Shown one piece after another: positions 35,801 to 45,033 of a stretch of 64,000 nucleotides of DNA. Below the pieces are notes generated by a model. That model was not told the origin of the DNA, did not search any database, and worked only from the letters and a program-made list of their open reading frames with translations. The position numbers and the translations under genes are program-made. This stretch comes from Tigheibacillus halophilus (GTDB taxonomy: Bacteria; Bacillota; Bacilli; Bacillales; Amphibacillaceae): contig NZ_JBHUIZ010000009.1 of the NCBI RefSeq assembly GCF_042683165.1, positions 1 to 64,000 of the forward strand. The letters are read 5' to 3'. How positions within the stretch are numbered: the first letter of the stretch is position 1; every line of letters begins with the position of its first letter.

Positions 35801-36079
35801 ATGGGTCGTAGTTTGAAAAAAGGACCTTTCGCAGATGACCATCTGTTAAAGAAAGTTGATCAACTTAATGAGTCGGACAAAAAGCAGGTTATTAAGACCT
35901 GGTCACGCCGATCCACAATCTTCCCAACATTCGTAGGACATACAATTGCAGTTTATGACGGACGCAAACATGTACCGGTCTACGTAACAGAAGATATGGT
36001 CGGACATAAATTAGGTGAATTCGCTCCATCCCGCACGTTCAAAGGGCATGCCGGCGATGACAAGAAAACAAAACGCTAA
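35801..36079 (+). CDS. rpsS: 30S ribosomal protein S19
   Basis: A 92-residue S19 protein (MGRSLKKGPFADDHLLKK) of the 30S head, interacting with S13. GGAAGGAGGC precedes the ATG. Confidence 0.97.
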   Translation: MGRSLKKGPFADDHLLKKVDQLNESDKKQVIKTWSRRSTIFPTFVGHTIAVYDGRKHVPVYVTEDMVGHKLGEFAPSRTFKGHAGDDKKTKR

Positions 36080-36096
36080 GAGAGGAGGCAATTTAG

Positions 36097-36438
36097 ATGC
36101 AAGCTAAAGCCGTTGCGAAAACAGTTCGTATTGCTCCTCGGAAAGTACGTTTAGTCGTTGATTTGATTCGAGGAAAAAATGTGGGTGAAGCGATCGCTAT
36201 TTTGCGACACACACAACGCAGTGCTTCCCCGGTCGTGGAAAAAGTTCTAAACTCTGCTATTGCAAATGCAGAACATAACTTTGAAATGGACACAGATAAC
36301 TTGGTAGTTTCCGAAGCATTCGTCAATGAAGGAGTTACCTTGAAACGTTTCCGTCCGCGTGCACAGGGACGTGCCAGCAAAATCAACAAACGCACTAGCC
36401 ACATTACAGTTGTGGTAACAGAGAAGAAGGAGGGATAG
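36097..36438 (+). CDS. rplV: 50S ribosomal protein L22
   Basis: A 113-residue L22 protein with its tunnel-constriction beta-hairpin near residues 80-95, intact at the usual macrolide-resistance region. AGAGGAGG precedes the ATG. It ends 3 bp before rpsC. Confidence 0.97.
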   Translation: MQAKAVAKTVRIAPRKVRLVVDLIRGKNVGEAIAILRHTQRSASPVVEKVLNSAIANAEHNFEMDTDNLVVSEAFVNEGVTLKRFRPRAQGRASKINKRTSHITVVVTEKKEG

Positions 36439-36441
36439 TCA

Positions 36442-37083
36442 GTGGGTCAAAAAGTAAACCCGACAGGTCTTCGTGTAGGTATCATCAAAGACTGGGAATC
36501 TAAATGGTATGCTGATAAAAACTACGCAGACTTGCTTCATGAAGATATTAAAATCAGAGAATATCTTGAGAATCGTCTGAGGACTGCTGCGGTTTCTTCT
36601 ATCGAGATCGAACGTGCAGCAAACCGCGTGAATATCACTATCCAAACTGGTAAACCAGGAATGGTCATTGGTAAAGGCGGTTCTGAAGTAGAAGCTCTTC
36701 GTAAATCCTTGAACAGTTTGACAGGTAAAAGAGTTCATATCAACATTGTTGAGATTAAAAAAGTAGACATCAATGCAACATTGGTTGCTGAAAATATTGC
36801 TCGTCAATTGGAAAACCGTATCTCATTCCGTCGTGCACAAAAGCAAGCTATTCAACGCGCAATGCGTGCTGGTGCCAAAGGGATCAAAACAATGGTTTCC
36901 GGACGTCTGGGCGGAGCGGATATCGCTCGTGCTGAACATTACAGTGAAGGAACTGTACCACTTCATACTTTGCGTGCCGACATCGATTATGGTACTGCTG
37001 AAGCAGACACTACTTATGGTAAACTCGGTGTAAAAGTATGGATTTACCGTGGTGAAGTCCTTCCGACTAAGAAACAAAAATAA
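36442..37083 (+). CDS. rpsC: 30S ribosomal protein S3
   Basis: A 213-residue S3 protein with a KH domain including GMVIGKGGSEVEALR (about 72-86). It forms part of the mRNA entry site. The start is GTG (MGQKVNPTG), preceded by AAGGAGGGATAG at the end of rplV. Confidence 0.97.
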   Translation: MGQKVNPTGLRVGIIKDWESKWYADKNYADLLHEDIKIREYLENRLRTAAVSSIEIERAANRVNITIQTGKPGMVIGKGGSEVEALRKSLNSLTGKRVHINIVEIKKVDINATLVAENIARQLENRISFRRAQKQAIQRAMRAGAKGIKTMVSGRLGGADIARAEHYSEGTVPLHTLRADIDYGTAEADTTYGKLGVKVWIYRGEVLPTKKQK

Positions 37084-37101
37084 GGAAGGGGGCAAAATTT
37101 T

Positions 37102-37536
37102 ATGTTAATGCCTAAACGTGTTAAATATCGCAGACAACATACAGGTCGTATGAAAGGTAAAGCAAAAGGCGGTACTACCGTATCATTTGGCGAATTTGGC
37201 CTGCAAGCTCTCGAAGCTTCCTGGATCACAAGCCGTCAAATTGAAGCAGCTCGTATTGCAATGACTCGTTACATGAAACGTGGCGGGAAAGTATGGATTA
37301 AAATTTTCCCTGACAAACCTTACACGAAGAAACCATTGGAAGTTCGTATGGGTTCTGGTAAAGGTGCTCCCGAAGGCTGGGTTGCTGTTGTAAAACCTGG
37401 GAAAATCATGTTCGAAATCGCTGGTGTTTCAGAAGAAGTTGCCAGAGAGGCACTAAGACTTGCTTCTCACAAGTTGCCAATCAGAACTAAGTTCGTAAAA
37501 CGTGAAGAAATTGGTGGTGAAATCAATGAAGGCTAA
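37102..37536 (+). CDS. rplP: 50S ribosomal protein L16
   Basis: A 144-residue L16 protein, starting MLMPKRVKYRRQH. It binds near the A-site tRNA. GGAAGGGGGC precedes the ATG. Its end overlaps the rpmC start by 11 bases. Confidence 0.97.
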   Translation: MLMPKRVKYRRQHTGRMKGKAKGGTTVSFGEFGLQALEASWITSRQIEAARIAMTRYMKRGGKVWIKIFPDKPYTKKPLEVRMGSGKGAPEGWVAVVKPGKIMFEIAGVSEEVAREALRLASHKLPIRTKFVKREEIGGEINEG

Positions 37537-37723
37537 TGAAATCAGAGAACTAACCACTGCCGAAATTGAGGATAAAGTAAAATCGTTGAAAGAAGAGTTA
37601 TTTAACCTTCGTTTTCAGCTTGCTACCGGACAATTGGAAAACACTGCGCGTATCCGTAATGTAAAAAAATCCATCGCACGCTTGAAAACGGTAGTTCGCG
37701 AACGAGTAAGCACAAATAACTGA
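37526..37723 (+). CDS. rpmC: 50S ribosomal protein L29
   Basis: A 65-residue helical L29 protein (MKANEIRELTTAEIE). The ATG at 37526, preceded by GGTGGTGA inside the rplP 3' end, gives the family N-terminus; upstream in-frame starts would add residues not seen in the family. Confidence 0.95.
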   Translation: MKANEIRELTTAEIEDKVKSLKEELFNLRFQLATGQLENTARIRNVKKSIARLKTVVRERVSTNN

Positions 37724-37749
37724 TAAAACGAGAGGAGGTAAGCCTCGAC

Positions 37750-38013
37750 ATGAGTGAACGCAATAATCGCAAAGTATACACAGGTCGTGTTGTTTCTGAT
37801 AAAATGGACAAAACCATCACTGTTGTTGTTGAAACGTATAAGTTTCATCCGCTTTACGGAAAACGTGTGAAGTATTCCAAAAAGTTCAAGACACATGATG
37901 AAAATAACCAAGCAAAAATCGGCGACATCGTTCGCATTATGGAGACTCGCCCGCTTTCAGCTACAAAACGTTTTCGTTTGGTTGAAATCGTGGAAGAAGC
38001 AGTCATCATATAA
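37750..38013 (+). CDS. rpsQ: 30S ribosomal protein S17
   Basis: An 87-residue S17 protein with the OB fold (YTGRVVSDKMDKTITVVVE). A primary 16S-binding protein. GAGAGGAGGTAA precedes the ATG. Confidence 0.97.
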   Translation: MSERNNRKVYTGRVVSDKMDKTITVVVETYKFHPLYGKRVKYSKKFKTHDENNQAKIGDIVRIMETRPLSATKRFRLVEIVEEAVII

Positions 38014-38055
38014 TAAAGTTCGCTCGGAGAGTATCCGAAGGGAGGTCACAGCGGT

Positions 38056-38424
38056 ATGATTCAACAAGAAACACGTTTGAAAGTTGCAGACAACTCAGGC
38101 GCACGTGAAGTGCTGACTATTAAAGTATTGGGTGGTTCCGGACGCAAAACAGCCAATATTGGCGATGTGATCGTTTGTTCCGTGAAACAAGCAACACCAG
38201 GAGGCGTTGTCAAAAAAGGCGACGTTGTGAAAGCTGTTATCGTACGTTCTAAGTCAGGTGTACGACGTAAAGACGGTTCTTATATCCGTTTCGATGAAAA
38301 TGCAGCCGTAATTATCCGTGACGACAAAAGTCCAAGAGGAACGCGTATCTTCGGACCAGTTGCACGTGAATTGCGTGATGCGAAATTCATGAAAATCGTA
38401 TCTCTTGCTCCAGAAGTACTGTAA
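38056..38424 (+). CDS. rplN: 50S ribosomal protein L14
   Basis: A 122-residue L14 protein (MIQQETRLKVADNSGAREV), which contacts 16S rRNA in the subunit bridge. GAAGGGAGGTC precedes the ATG. First gene of the spc part of the cluster. Confidence 0.97.
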   Translation: MIQQETRLKVADNSGAREVLTIKVLGGSGRKTANIGDVIVCSVKQATPGGVVKKGDVVKAVIVRSKSGVRRKDGSYIRFDENAAVIIRDDKSPRGTRIFGPVARELRDAKFMKIVSLAPEVL

Positions 38425-38459
38425 GAATCGAATTGACCTTGTAAGGAGGTGCGCGAATA

Positions 38460-38771
38460 ATGCACGTTAAAAAAGGTGACAAAGTCAAAGTAATTTCCGG
38501 TAAAGACCGTGGAAAAGAAGGTACTGTATTGGAAGCATATCCTAAAAGGGATCGTGTTCTTGTCGAGGGCGTGAACATGGTGAAGAAGCATGCGAAACCT
38601 TCCCAAGACAACCCGCAAGGCGGAATTCTTAACATGGAAGCTCCAATCCATGTTTCCAATGTAATGCCAATCGATCCAAAATCCGGTGAAGCAACCCGCG
38701 TAGGCTATGAAGTCCGAGACGGAAAGAAAGTCCGCATTGCCAAAAAATCCGGTGAGGCGTTAGATAAATAA
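38460..38771 (+). CDS. rplX: 50S ribosomal protein L24
   Basis: A 103-residue L24 protein with a KOW motif (KKGDKVKVISGKDRGKEG). An early 50S assembly protein. TAAGGAGGTGC precedes the ATG. Confidence 0.97.
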   Translation: MHVKKGDKVKVISGKDRGKEGTVLEAYPKRDRVLVEGVNMVKKHAKPSQDNPQGGILNMEAPIHVSNVMPIDPKSGEATRVGYEVRDGKKVRIAKKSGEALDK

Positions 38772-38794
38772 ATTCCTGGCGAAAGGAGGGCAAC

Positions 38795-39337
38795 ATGATG
38801 AACCAACTGAAACAAAAATATCAAGATGAGATCGTCTCATCTCTAATGAATAAATTCAATTACAAATCTGTGATGCAGGTACCGAAACTGGAAAAAATCG
38901 TTATCAACATGGGTGTCGGTGACGCAGTACAAAACTCCAAAGCATTGGACAGCGCTGTTGAAGAGTTAACTTTGATCTCTGGACAAAAACCAGTGGTAAC
39001 ACGCGCTAAAAAATCAATTGCTGGCTTCCGCCTTCGTGAAGGAATGCCTATCGGAACAAAGGTTACCCTTCGCGGTGAACGCATGTATGAGTTCCTGCAA
39101 AAGCTGATTGCAGTTTCCCTGCCGCGTGTACGCGACTTCCGCGGAATTTCCAAGAAAGCTTTTGATGGCCGTGGGAACTATACACTTGGTGTAAAAGAGC
39201 AACTGATTTTCCCGGAAATCAACTATGATAAAGTGAGCAAAGTGAGAGGCATGGATATTGTCATCGTAACAACATCCAACACTGACGAAGAGGCTCGCGA
39301 ATTGCTAAGTCAAATGGGCATGCCTTTTCAAAAATAG
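38795..39337 (+). CDS. rplE: 50S ribosomal protein L5
   Basis: A 180-residue L5 protein that organises 5S rRNA in the central protuberance. Two adjacent ATG codons (38795, 38798) follow GAAAGGAGGGC; the first is given here. Confidence 0.97.
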   Translation: MMNQLKQKYQDEIVSSLMNKFNYKSVMQVPKLEKIVINMGVGDAVQNSKALDSAVEELTLISGQKPVVTRAKKSIAGFRLREGMPIGTKVTLRGERMYEFLQKLIAVSLPRVRDFRGISKKAFDGRGNYTLGVKEQLIFPEINYDKVSKVRGMDIVIVTTSNTDEEARELLSQMGMPFQK

Positions 39338-39352
39338 TAAGGAGGGAAAATT

Positions 39353-39538
39353 GTGGCTAAAAAATCTATGATTGCGAAACAAAAGCGTCCGCAAAAATAT
39401 CAAGTACGTGAATATACTCGCTGTGAACGTTGTGGTCGTCCACATTCTGTAATTCGCAAATTCAAATTATGCCGTATTTGTTTCCGCGAACTTGCCTATA
39501 AAGGTCAAATTCCTGGCGTTAAAAAAGCCAGCTGGTAA
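39353..39538 (+). CDS. rpsN: 30S ribosomal protein S14, type Z
   Basis: A 61-residue zinc-binding form of S14 with CERC and CRIC pairs. This short form is the usual copy within the spc operon of Bacilli. The start is GTG at 39353, following AAGGAGGG. Confidence 0.97.
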   Translation: MAKKSMIAKQKRPQKYQVREYTRCERCGRPHSVIRKFKLCRICFRELAYKGQIPGVKKASW

Positions 39539-39567
39539 AACCCGATTCGGGAAGGAGGTAATGAGTA

Positions 39568-39963
39568 ATGATGACAGATCCAATTGCAGATATGCTTACT
39601 CGCATTCGCAATGCCAACATGGTTAAACATGAAAAGTTGGAGCTTCCTGCTTCTAAGATAAAAAAAGAAATCGCTGATATTCTAAAGCGTGAAGGTTTTG
39701 TCCGTGATTATGAATTTATTGAAGACAGCAAGCAAGGTGTACTGCGTATTTTCTTGAAATACGGTATGAACGAAGAACAAGTCATTACCGGCATCAAACG
39801 CATCAGTAAACCAGGTTTGCGCGTATATGCAAAAGCTACAGAAGTACCACGTGTATTGAACGGTCTTGGTATTGCTATCGTTTCAACATCTAAAGGCGTC
39901 CTTTCTGACAAAGAAGCACGCGCACAAGCTGTTGGCGGCGAAGTTCTTGCATATGTTTGGTAA
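39568..39963 (+). CDS. rpsH: 30S ribosomal protein S8
   Basis: A 131-residue S8 protein (TDPIADMLTRIRNAN), a primary 16S binder. In E. coli it represses the spc operon; no equivalent site is assigned here. Two adjacent ATG codons (39568, 39571) follow GGAAGGAGGTAA. Confidence 0.97.
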   Translation: MMTDPIADMLTRIRNANMVKHEKLELPASKIKKEIADILKREGFVRDYEFIEDSKQGVLRIFLKYGMNEEQVITGIKRISKPGLRVYAKATEVPRVLNGLGIAIVSTSKGVLSDKEARAQAVGGEVLAYVW

Positions 39964-39992
39964 TCACAACATTTAGATAGGAGGTGCAATGA

Positions 39993-40529
39993 ATGTCCCG
40001 TATAGGTTTGAAACCAATCGTCATTCCTGAAGGTGTGGAATTGAAACTGGACGGAAAAGATCTGACAGTAAAAGGCCCAAAAGGCGAGCTGAACAGAACA
40101 TTTCATAAAGATATCAACATCATTATTGAAGATAAAGAAGTACGCATCGAACGCCCAAGTGATTTGAAAGAGCATCGCAGCCTGCATGGTACAACACGCA
40201 GCCTGATCTTCAACATGATTGAAGGTGTCTCAAAAGGTTTTGAAAAGAAACTTGAAATCATCGGTGTCGGTTACCGTGCAGCGAAACAAGGAAACAAAAT
40301 AGTGATCAATGCTGGTTATTCTCATCCGGTCGAAATCGATCCGCAAGACGGCATTGAAATCGATGTACCGAAAAATACAGAGCTGATCGTCAAAGGCATC
40401 AATAAGGAAATGGTCGGCAAGGTTGCGGCTAACATCCGAGCAATCCGTCCGCCAGAGCCTTACAAAGGCAAAGGTATCCGCTACGAAGGCGAATATGTAC
40501 GCCGTAAAGAAGGTAAAACTGCTAAATAA
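39993..40529 (+). CDS. rplF: 50S ribosomal protein L6
   Basis: A 178-residue L6 protein with the duplicated fold and the C-terminal PEPYKGKGIRYEGE signature. ATAGGAGGTGC precedes the ATG. Confidence 0.97.
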   Translation: MSRIGLKPIVIPEGVELKLDGKDLTVKGPKGELNRTFHKDINIIIEDKEVRIERPSDLKEHRSLHGTTRSLIFNMIEGVSKGFEKKLEIIGVGYRAAKQGNKIVINAGYSHPVEIDPQDGIEIDVPKNTELIVKGINKEMVGKVAANIRAIRPPEPYKGKGIRYEGEYVRRKEGKTAK

Positions 40530-40560
40530 GGTTAACTAAGGCCAGAAAGGAGTGACCTGG

Positions 40561-40923
40561 ATGATCACCAAAACTGACAAAAATGTCTCGCGTAAAAGAA
40601 GGCACGCACGTGTACGCCGCAATCTCAGCGGAACAGAAGTGCGTCCTCGTCTAAACGTGTATCGCTCGAACAAACACATCTATGCACAATTGATTGATGA
40701 TAATAAAGGTATTACGCTGGCAAGCGCTTCTACTGTTGACAAAGAAGTTTCTACTGAATCAACCGGTTCTGTCGAAGCAGCTCAAAAAGTGGGCGAAACA
40801 ATTGCCAAACGCGCCTTGGATAAAGGTTACAAATCAGTAGTATTTGACCGTGGAGGCTATCTCTATCACGGACGTGTGAAAGCATTGGCAGAATCTGCCC
40901 GTGAAACTGGTCTTGAATTTTAA
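40561..40923 (+). CDS. rplR: 50S ribosomal protein L18
   Basis: A 120-residue 5S-rRNA-binding protein ending FDRGGYLYHGRVKALAE and a short tail. The ATG at 40561 follows AAGGAGTGA and gives MITKTDKN, as in B. subtilis; an in-frame upstream codon at 40552 overlaps the ribosome site. Confidence 0.96.
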   Translation: MITKTDKNVSRKRRHARVRRNLSGTEVRPRLNVYRSNKHIYAQLIDDNKGITLASASTVDKEVSTESTGSVEAAQKVGETIAKRALDKGYKSVVFDRGGYLYHGRVKALAESARETGLEF

Positions 40924-40946
40924 TCAAAGAAGGAGGGAACCATTAC

Positions 40947-41450
40947 ATGAAGAAAATCATCGATGCGAGTAAATTAGATCTCGAAGAACGCGTTGTTACA
41001 GTCAACCGTGTTGCAAAAGTAGTTAAAGGCGGGCGTCGCTTCCGTTTCGCTGCATTGGTCGTAGTTGGCGATAAGAACGGGCATGTAGGCTTTGGTGCTG
41101 GTAAAGCGCAAGAAGTACCTGATGCTATCAAAAAGGCAGTAGACGATGCTAAGAAAAACCTGATCGAAGTGCCGATCGTTGGAACAACCATCCCTCACGA
41201 AATCCATGGCCGTTTTGGTTCTGGTAACGTGTTGATGAAGCCGGCAACAGAAGGTACTGGAGTTATCTCTGGCGGACCAGTCCGTGCGGTACTTGAGTTG
41301 GCGGGTGTCGGCGATATTTTGACAAAATCTCTTGGTTCGAACACACCAATCAATATGGTTCGTGCAACAATCAGCGGATTGCAAAACTTGAAACGCGCCG
41401 AAGACGTTGCAAGACTACGTGGCAAGTCTGTAGAAGAACTGTTAGGATAA
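40947..41450 (+). CDS. rpsE: 30S ribosomal protein S5
   Basis: A 167-residue S5 protein of the decoding and mRNA-entry region. The spectinomycin loop (VAKVVKGGRRFRF) is wild type. GAAGGAGGGAA precedes the ATG. Confidence 0.97.
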   Translation: MKKIIDASKLDLEERVVTVNRVAKVVKGGRRFRFAALVVVGDKNGHVGFGAGKAQEVPDAIKKAVDDAKKNLIEVPIVGTTIPHEIHGRFGSGNVLMKPATEGTGVISGGPVRAVLELAGVGDILTKSLGSNTPINMVRATISGLQNLKRAEDVARLRGKSVEELLG

Positions 41451-41463
41451 GGAGGGAAAGACA

Positions 41464-41646
41464 ATGGCAAAACAAATTGAAATCACCCTCACGCGCAGTA
41501 TTATTGGTGCAAAAGAAGTACAAAAAAAGACTGTCGAAGCTTTGGGATTGAAAAAAATCCATCAATCTGTGACACGTGAAGATACACCTGCTGTTCGCGG
41601 TATGGTAAACAGAGTATCTCACCTGGTAACTGTAAAAGAAGCTTAA
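41464..41646 (+). CDS. rpmD: 50S ribosomal protein L30
   Basis: A 60-residue L30 protein (ITLTRSIIGAKEVQKKTVEA). AAGGAGGGAAA precedes the ATG, 13 bp after rpsE. Confidence 0.96.
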   Translation: MAKQIEITLTRSIIGAKEVQKKTVEALGLKKIHQSVTREDTPAVRGMVNRVSHLVTVKEA

Positions 41647-41677
41647 TTTATACAAAGCGTAAAGAGGAGGTGCTGGC

Positions 41678-42118
41678 ATGAAACTTCATGAACTGAAGGC
41701 AGCAGAAGGAACTCGCAAAGAACGAAACCGTGTAGGTCGCGGAACGTCATCTGGTAACGGAAAAACTTCCGGCAGAGGACATAAAGGACAAAAGGCACGT
41801 TCAGGCGGCGGTGTACGTCCAGGATTCGAAGGTGGTCAAATGCCTTTGTTCCAACGTTTGCCGAAACGCGGATTCACTAACATTCATCGCAAAGAATTTG
41901 CCATCGTGAATCTCGATGCTTTAAATCGTTTTGAAGACGGCACGGAAATCACACCTGAGCTATTACTTGAAGAAGGTGTCGTAAAGAATTCAAAAGCTGG
42001 TATTAAAATACTTGGCAATGGTTCTGTCGAAAACAAGTACACAGTAAAAGCTCACAAATTCTCTGCTTCTGCAAAAGAAGCAATTGAAGCAGCGGGCGGT
42101 AAAACAGAGGTGATCTAA
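41678..42118 (+). CDS. rplO: 50S ribosomal protein L15
   Basis: A 146-residue L15 protein with the glycine/arginine-rich N-terminus (RVGRGTSSGNGKTSGRGHKG). GAGGAGGTGC precedes the ATG. Its stop shares one base with the secY start. Confidence 0.97.
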   Translation: MKLHELKAAEGTRKERNRVGRGTSSGNGKTSGRGHKGQKARSGGGVRPGFEGGQMPLFQRLPKRGFTNIHRKEFAIVNLDALNRFEDGTEITPELLLEEGVVKNSKAGIKILGNGSVENKYTVKAHKFSASAKEAIEAAGGKTEVI

Positions 42119-43410
42119 TGTTCCGTACAATCTCCAATTTTATGCGCATTGGTGACATTAGACGGAAAATTATCTTCACATTGCTTATGTTGATTGTATT
42201 CCGTCTGGGCGCATATATTCCTGTGCCATTTACGAACAAAGACGCAATTAATTTCATGAATCAGCAAAATGTATTCGGATTTCTGAATACATTTGGCGGT
42301 GGAGCATTGAAAAACTTCTCCATCTTCGCGATGGGGATCATGCCTTATATTACAGCTTCTATCATCATGCAGCTATTGCAGATGGATGTTGTCCCTAAAT
42401 TTGCCGAGTGGAAAAAACAAGGTGAAATGGGCCGTAAAAAAATAGCTCAGATTACCAGATATGGTACTGTGGTGCTTGCATTCGTGCAAGCGATCGCCAT
42501 GTCTATTGGTTTTAACACGATGGCTAATGGTATGTTGATTTCTGACCCTGGCATCATGAAATTTATCGTTATTGCACTTGTTTTAACTGCCGGTACAACA
42601 TTCTTGATGTGGCTGGGAGAACAGATCACTGCAAATGGCGTAGGAAACGGTATTTCCATACTGATTTTTGCGGGGATTGTCGCAGCTGTACCAAATGGGA
42701 TCGGTCAATTGTATACCCAGTATTTCCAGAAACCTGGAGAAGATTTGTTCCTCAATGTTATCATCGTTGGGTTGATTGTATTGGTAGTCATCGCAGTTAT
42801 CGTGGGTGTCATTTTCATCCAGCAGGCACTGCGTAAAATACCGATTCAATACGCGAAAAAGCTTGTCAACCGTTCTCCGGTAGGCGGCCATTCGACGCAC
42901 TTACCTTTGAAAGTGAATGCTGCGGGCGTCATCCCGGTCATTTTCGCAATTGCATTCTTGGTTGCGCCGCGGACTGTGGCAGGATTTTTCCAGGATAATA
43001 AGATTGCCGGAACAATTGAGCATATATTCGATTACACACAACCTATCGGTATGGTGCTCTATGTGGCGTTGATTATCGCATTCACATATTTCTACACTTT
43101 TGTGCAGGTAAACCCGGAACAAATGGCTGAAAACTTGCAGAAGCAAGGCGGCTATATTCCTGGCATCCGCCCGGGGAAAAACACAGAAAAATATCTTACC
43201 CGTGTCATCAACCGTTTGACATTCGTAGGATCTATTTTCTTGGCAGCTGTTTCTGTTCTTCCAATCGCTTTAGGCAGTCTTGCAAATCTGCCTTCAGGAA
43301 TCCAGATTGGCGGCACAAGTTTACTGATCATTGTCGGCGTCGCATTGCAAACAATGAAGCAGCTGGAAAGCCAGTTAGTGAAGCGACATTATAAGGGATT
43401 CATCAGATAA
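42118..43410 (+). CDS. secY: Protein translocase subunit SecY
   Basis: A 430-residue channel protein with ten predicted membrane segments, including the first (about 20-38) and the plug/TM2 region (NTFGGGALKNFSIFAMGIMP). It forms the SecYEG pore with SecE (15150). It is coupled to rplO by a one-base overlap. Confidence 0.97.
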   Translation: MFRTISNFMRIGDIRRKIIFTLLMLIVFRLGAYIPVPFTNKDAINFMNQQNVFGFLNTFGGGALKNFSIFAMGIMPYITASIIMQLLQMDVVPKFAEWKKQGEMGRKKIAQITRYGTVVLAFVQAIAMSIGFNTMANGMLISDPGIMKFIVIALVLTAGTTFLMWLGEQITANGVGNGISILIFAGIVAAVPNGIGQLYTQYFQKPGEDLFLNVIIVGLIVLVVIAVIVGVIFIQQALRKIPIQYAKKLVNRSPVGGHSTHLPLKVNAAGVIPVIFAIAFLVAPRTVAGFFQDNKIAGTIEHIFDYTQPIGMVLYVALIIAFTYFYTFVQVNPEQMAENLQKQGGYIPGIRPGKNTEKYLTRVINRLTFVGSIFLAAVSVLPIALGSLANLPSGIQIGGTSLLIIVGVALQTMKQLESQLVKRHYKGFIR

Positions 43411-43489
43411 ACCTTGTAATGCTGGTTCAAAGAGAAAGATATACGGTGCTTTTTGAACATCCTCTAAGTAATGAAAGCGGGGGAACAAA

Positions 43490-44134
43490 GTGAATCTGAT
43501 TTTGATGGGGCTGCCTGGTGCTGGCAAAGGTACACAGGCGGAAAAGATAAAAGAAGCATACCACATCCCGCATATTTCAACGGGAGATATGTTCCGTTCT
43601 GCAATCAAGGAAGGAACAGAACTTGGCAAAAAGGCAAAATCGTTCATGGATCAAGGCGAGCTTGTACCTGATGAAGTAACTATCGGTATTGTCAAAGAAA
43701 GACTTGCCAAAGATGATTGCAAAAAAGGTTTCATGCTTGACGGATTTCCAAGAACGATTCCTCAAGCACAAAGCTTGCAAGACCTGTTAGCTGAACTTGA
43801 CACATCTATCGATTATGTCGTACATGTCGATGTACCTTCTGAGAATTTGGTAGAGCGATTGACTGGACGCAGGATTTGCCCTGCTTGTGGCACAACCTAC
43901 CATGTCCTGTACAATCCGCCTAAGCAGGAAGGCATTTGTGATCGTGATGGTTCAAAATTAATTCAGCGCGATGATGACAAAGCAGAAACGGTCAAAAATC
44001 GTCTGAAGGTAAACATGGAGCAAATGAAGCCATTGCTCGATTTTTACCAAGCTAAAGGATACCTGGTTACCGTTGATGGCGATCAAGCAATTGATGCTGT
44101 ATTCCAGGAAATCCGTTCTCAAATTGAAAAATAA
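43490..44134 (+). CDS. adk: Adenylate kinase
   Basis: A 214-residue enzyme converting ATP and AMP to two ADP. The P-loop GLPGAGKGT is at residues 7-15. The LID domain holds a structural zinc site C130, C133, C150 and D153, the Gram-positive form. The start is GTG at 43490 after GCGGGGGA. In B. subtilis map follows adk; here map is absent. Confidence 0.97.
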   Translation: MNLILMGLPGAGKGTQAEKIKEAYHIPHISTGDMFRSAIKEGTELGKKAKSFMDQGELVPDEVTIGIVKERLAKDDCKKGFMLDGFPRTIPQAQSLQDLLAELDTSIDYVVHVDVPSENLVERLTGRRICPACGTTYHVLYNPPKQEGICDRDGSKLIQRDDDKAETVKNRLKVNMEQMKPLLDFYQAKGYLVTVDGDQAIDAVFQEIRSQIEK

Positions 44135-44164
44135 TGCTTTGAACTTCCATGATGTACGGAACAT

Positions 44165-44193
44165 GTGAAAATAATTTCAAAAAAAGTTATAAT
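44165..44193 (+). promoter_or_regulatory. Candidate promoter after adk
   Basis: GTGAAA (44165-44170) and TATAAT (44188-44193) are 17 bp apart. It could supply transcripts for the KOW gene, infA, rpmJ, rpsM, rpsK, rpoA and rplQ. Confidence 0.5.
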
Positions 44194-44274
44194 GAATGTC
44201 GTAGAAATGTATGTTTCAACACGAAAGTGACACAATGATAGCAGCAAATGAATCCAAAACGCTTAAAGTGCGGT

Positions 44275-44416
44275 GTTCAAAAAGGAGGATAAAAAGACCG
44301 AGAAGTTCGAGACGGCGAAGTTGTGAGTAGCGGAGCGTATGTAGTTAATACGTGAGCGACGGAGCAGCAAGCCGACGAAGAAATTCGATGTGTCATTTTT
44401 ACCGGACTCTTTGAAC
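44275..44416 (+). repeat. Structured intergenic element with terminal inverted repeats
   Basis: The segment starts GTTCAAAAAG and ends CTCTTTGAAC, so its ends are inverted repeats (GTTCAAA / TTTGAAC). A central hairpin CGTAT/ATACG lies inside GAGTAGCGGAGCGTATG...AATACGTGAGCGAC. It has no reading frame. It sits where map lies in B. subtilis. It resembles intergenic repeats remembered from other Bacillaceae genomes, but only one copy is in this window and the family name is not known to me. Confidence 0.55.
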
Positions 44417-44463
44417 AACTCTTTAAAAGGATTTTTAAATAAAAGCCTAAGTGAAGGTGATCG

Positions 44464-44802
44464 TTGTTGAGTGAAGGGGATCATATTCCGCGAATAGGTC
44501 AAGTTGTCCGTATTCTGCGAGGACGAGAAGCAGGCCAGTATGCGATTGTTATTAAAATAATCGACAGTCAGTATGTTTTGCTTGCAGATGGGGAAAAGAG
44601 AAAATATGACCGTCCGAAAAAGAAGAACATCAGTCATATTGCATGCTTGGATTTTATTTCCCCGGAAGTCCAAAACAGCCTTCTGGAAACGGGTCGTGTC
44701 ACAAATGGCAAGCTGCGATTTGCGATAGCTAAATTTGCAAGTGAGGTTGTGACTGATTTAGAGAAGGGAGATCAACACGATGGCAAAAGACGATGTAATT
44801 GA
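44464..44802 (+). CDS. KOW-domain RNA-binding protein (YbzG/eL14-like)
   Basis: A 112-residue protein with a KOW-type motif near the start (IGQVVRILRGREAGQYAIV, about 11-29), typical of L14e-like small proteins found just upstream of infA in Bacilli. Function unknown; ribosome or rRNA binding is an inference. The start is one of two adjacent TTG codons (44464, 44467) after GAAGGTG. Its 3' end overlaps infA by 23 bases. Confidence 0.8.
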   Translation: MLSEGDHIPRIGQVVRILRGREAGQYAIVIKIIDSQYVLLADGEKRKYDRPKKKNISHIACLDFISPEVQNSLLETGRVTNGKLRFAIAKFASEVVTDLEKGDQHDGKRRCN

Positions 44803-44998
44803 AGTGGAAGGTACCGTCACAGAAACATTGCCGAATGCAATGTTCAACGTGGAGCTGGAAAATGGCCATACTGTACTGGCACATGTTTCCGGAAAAATCC
44901 GTATGCACTTCATTCGCATTTTACCGGGAGACAAAGTAACGGTAGAACTTTCCCCGTATGATTTGACTAAAGGACGAATTACGTATCGCTATAAGTAA
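44780..44998 (+). CDS. infA: Translation initiation factor IF-1
   Basis: A 72-residue OB-fold protein ([20 protein letters not shown]) of exact family length. It occupies the A site during initiation. GAGAAGGGAG precedes the ATG, within the upstream KOW gene. Confidence 0.97.
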
Positions 44999-45033
44999 GC
45001 GAAAGGGCTCCGATCTTAAAGGAGGTAAAGACG

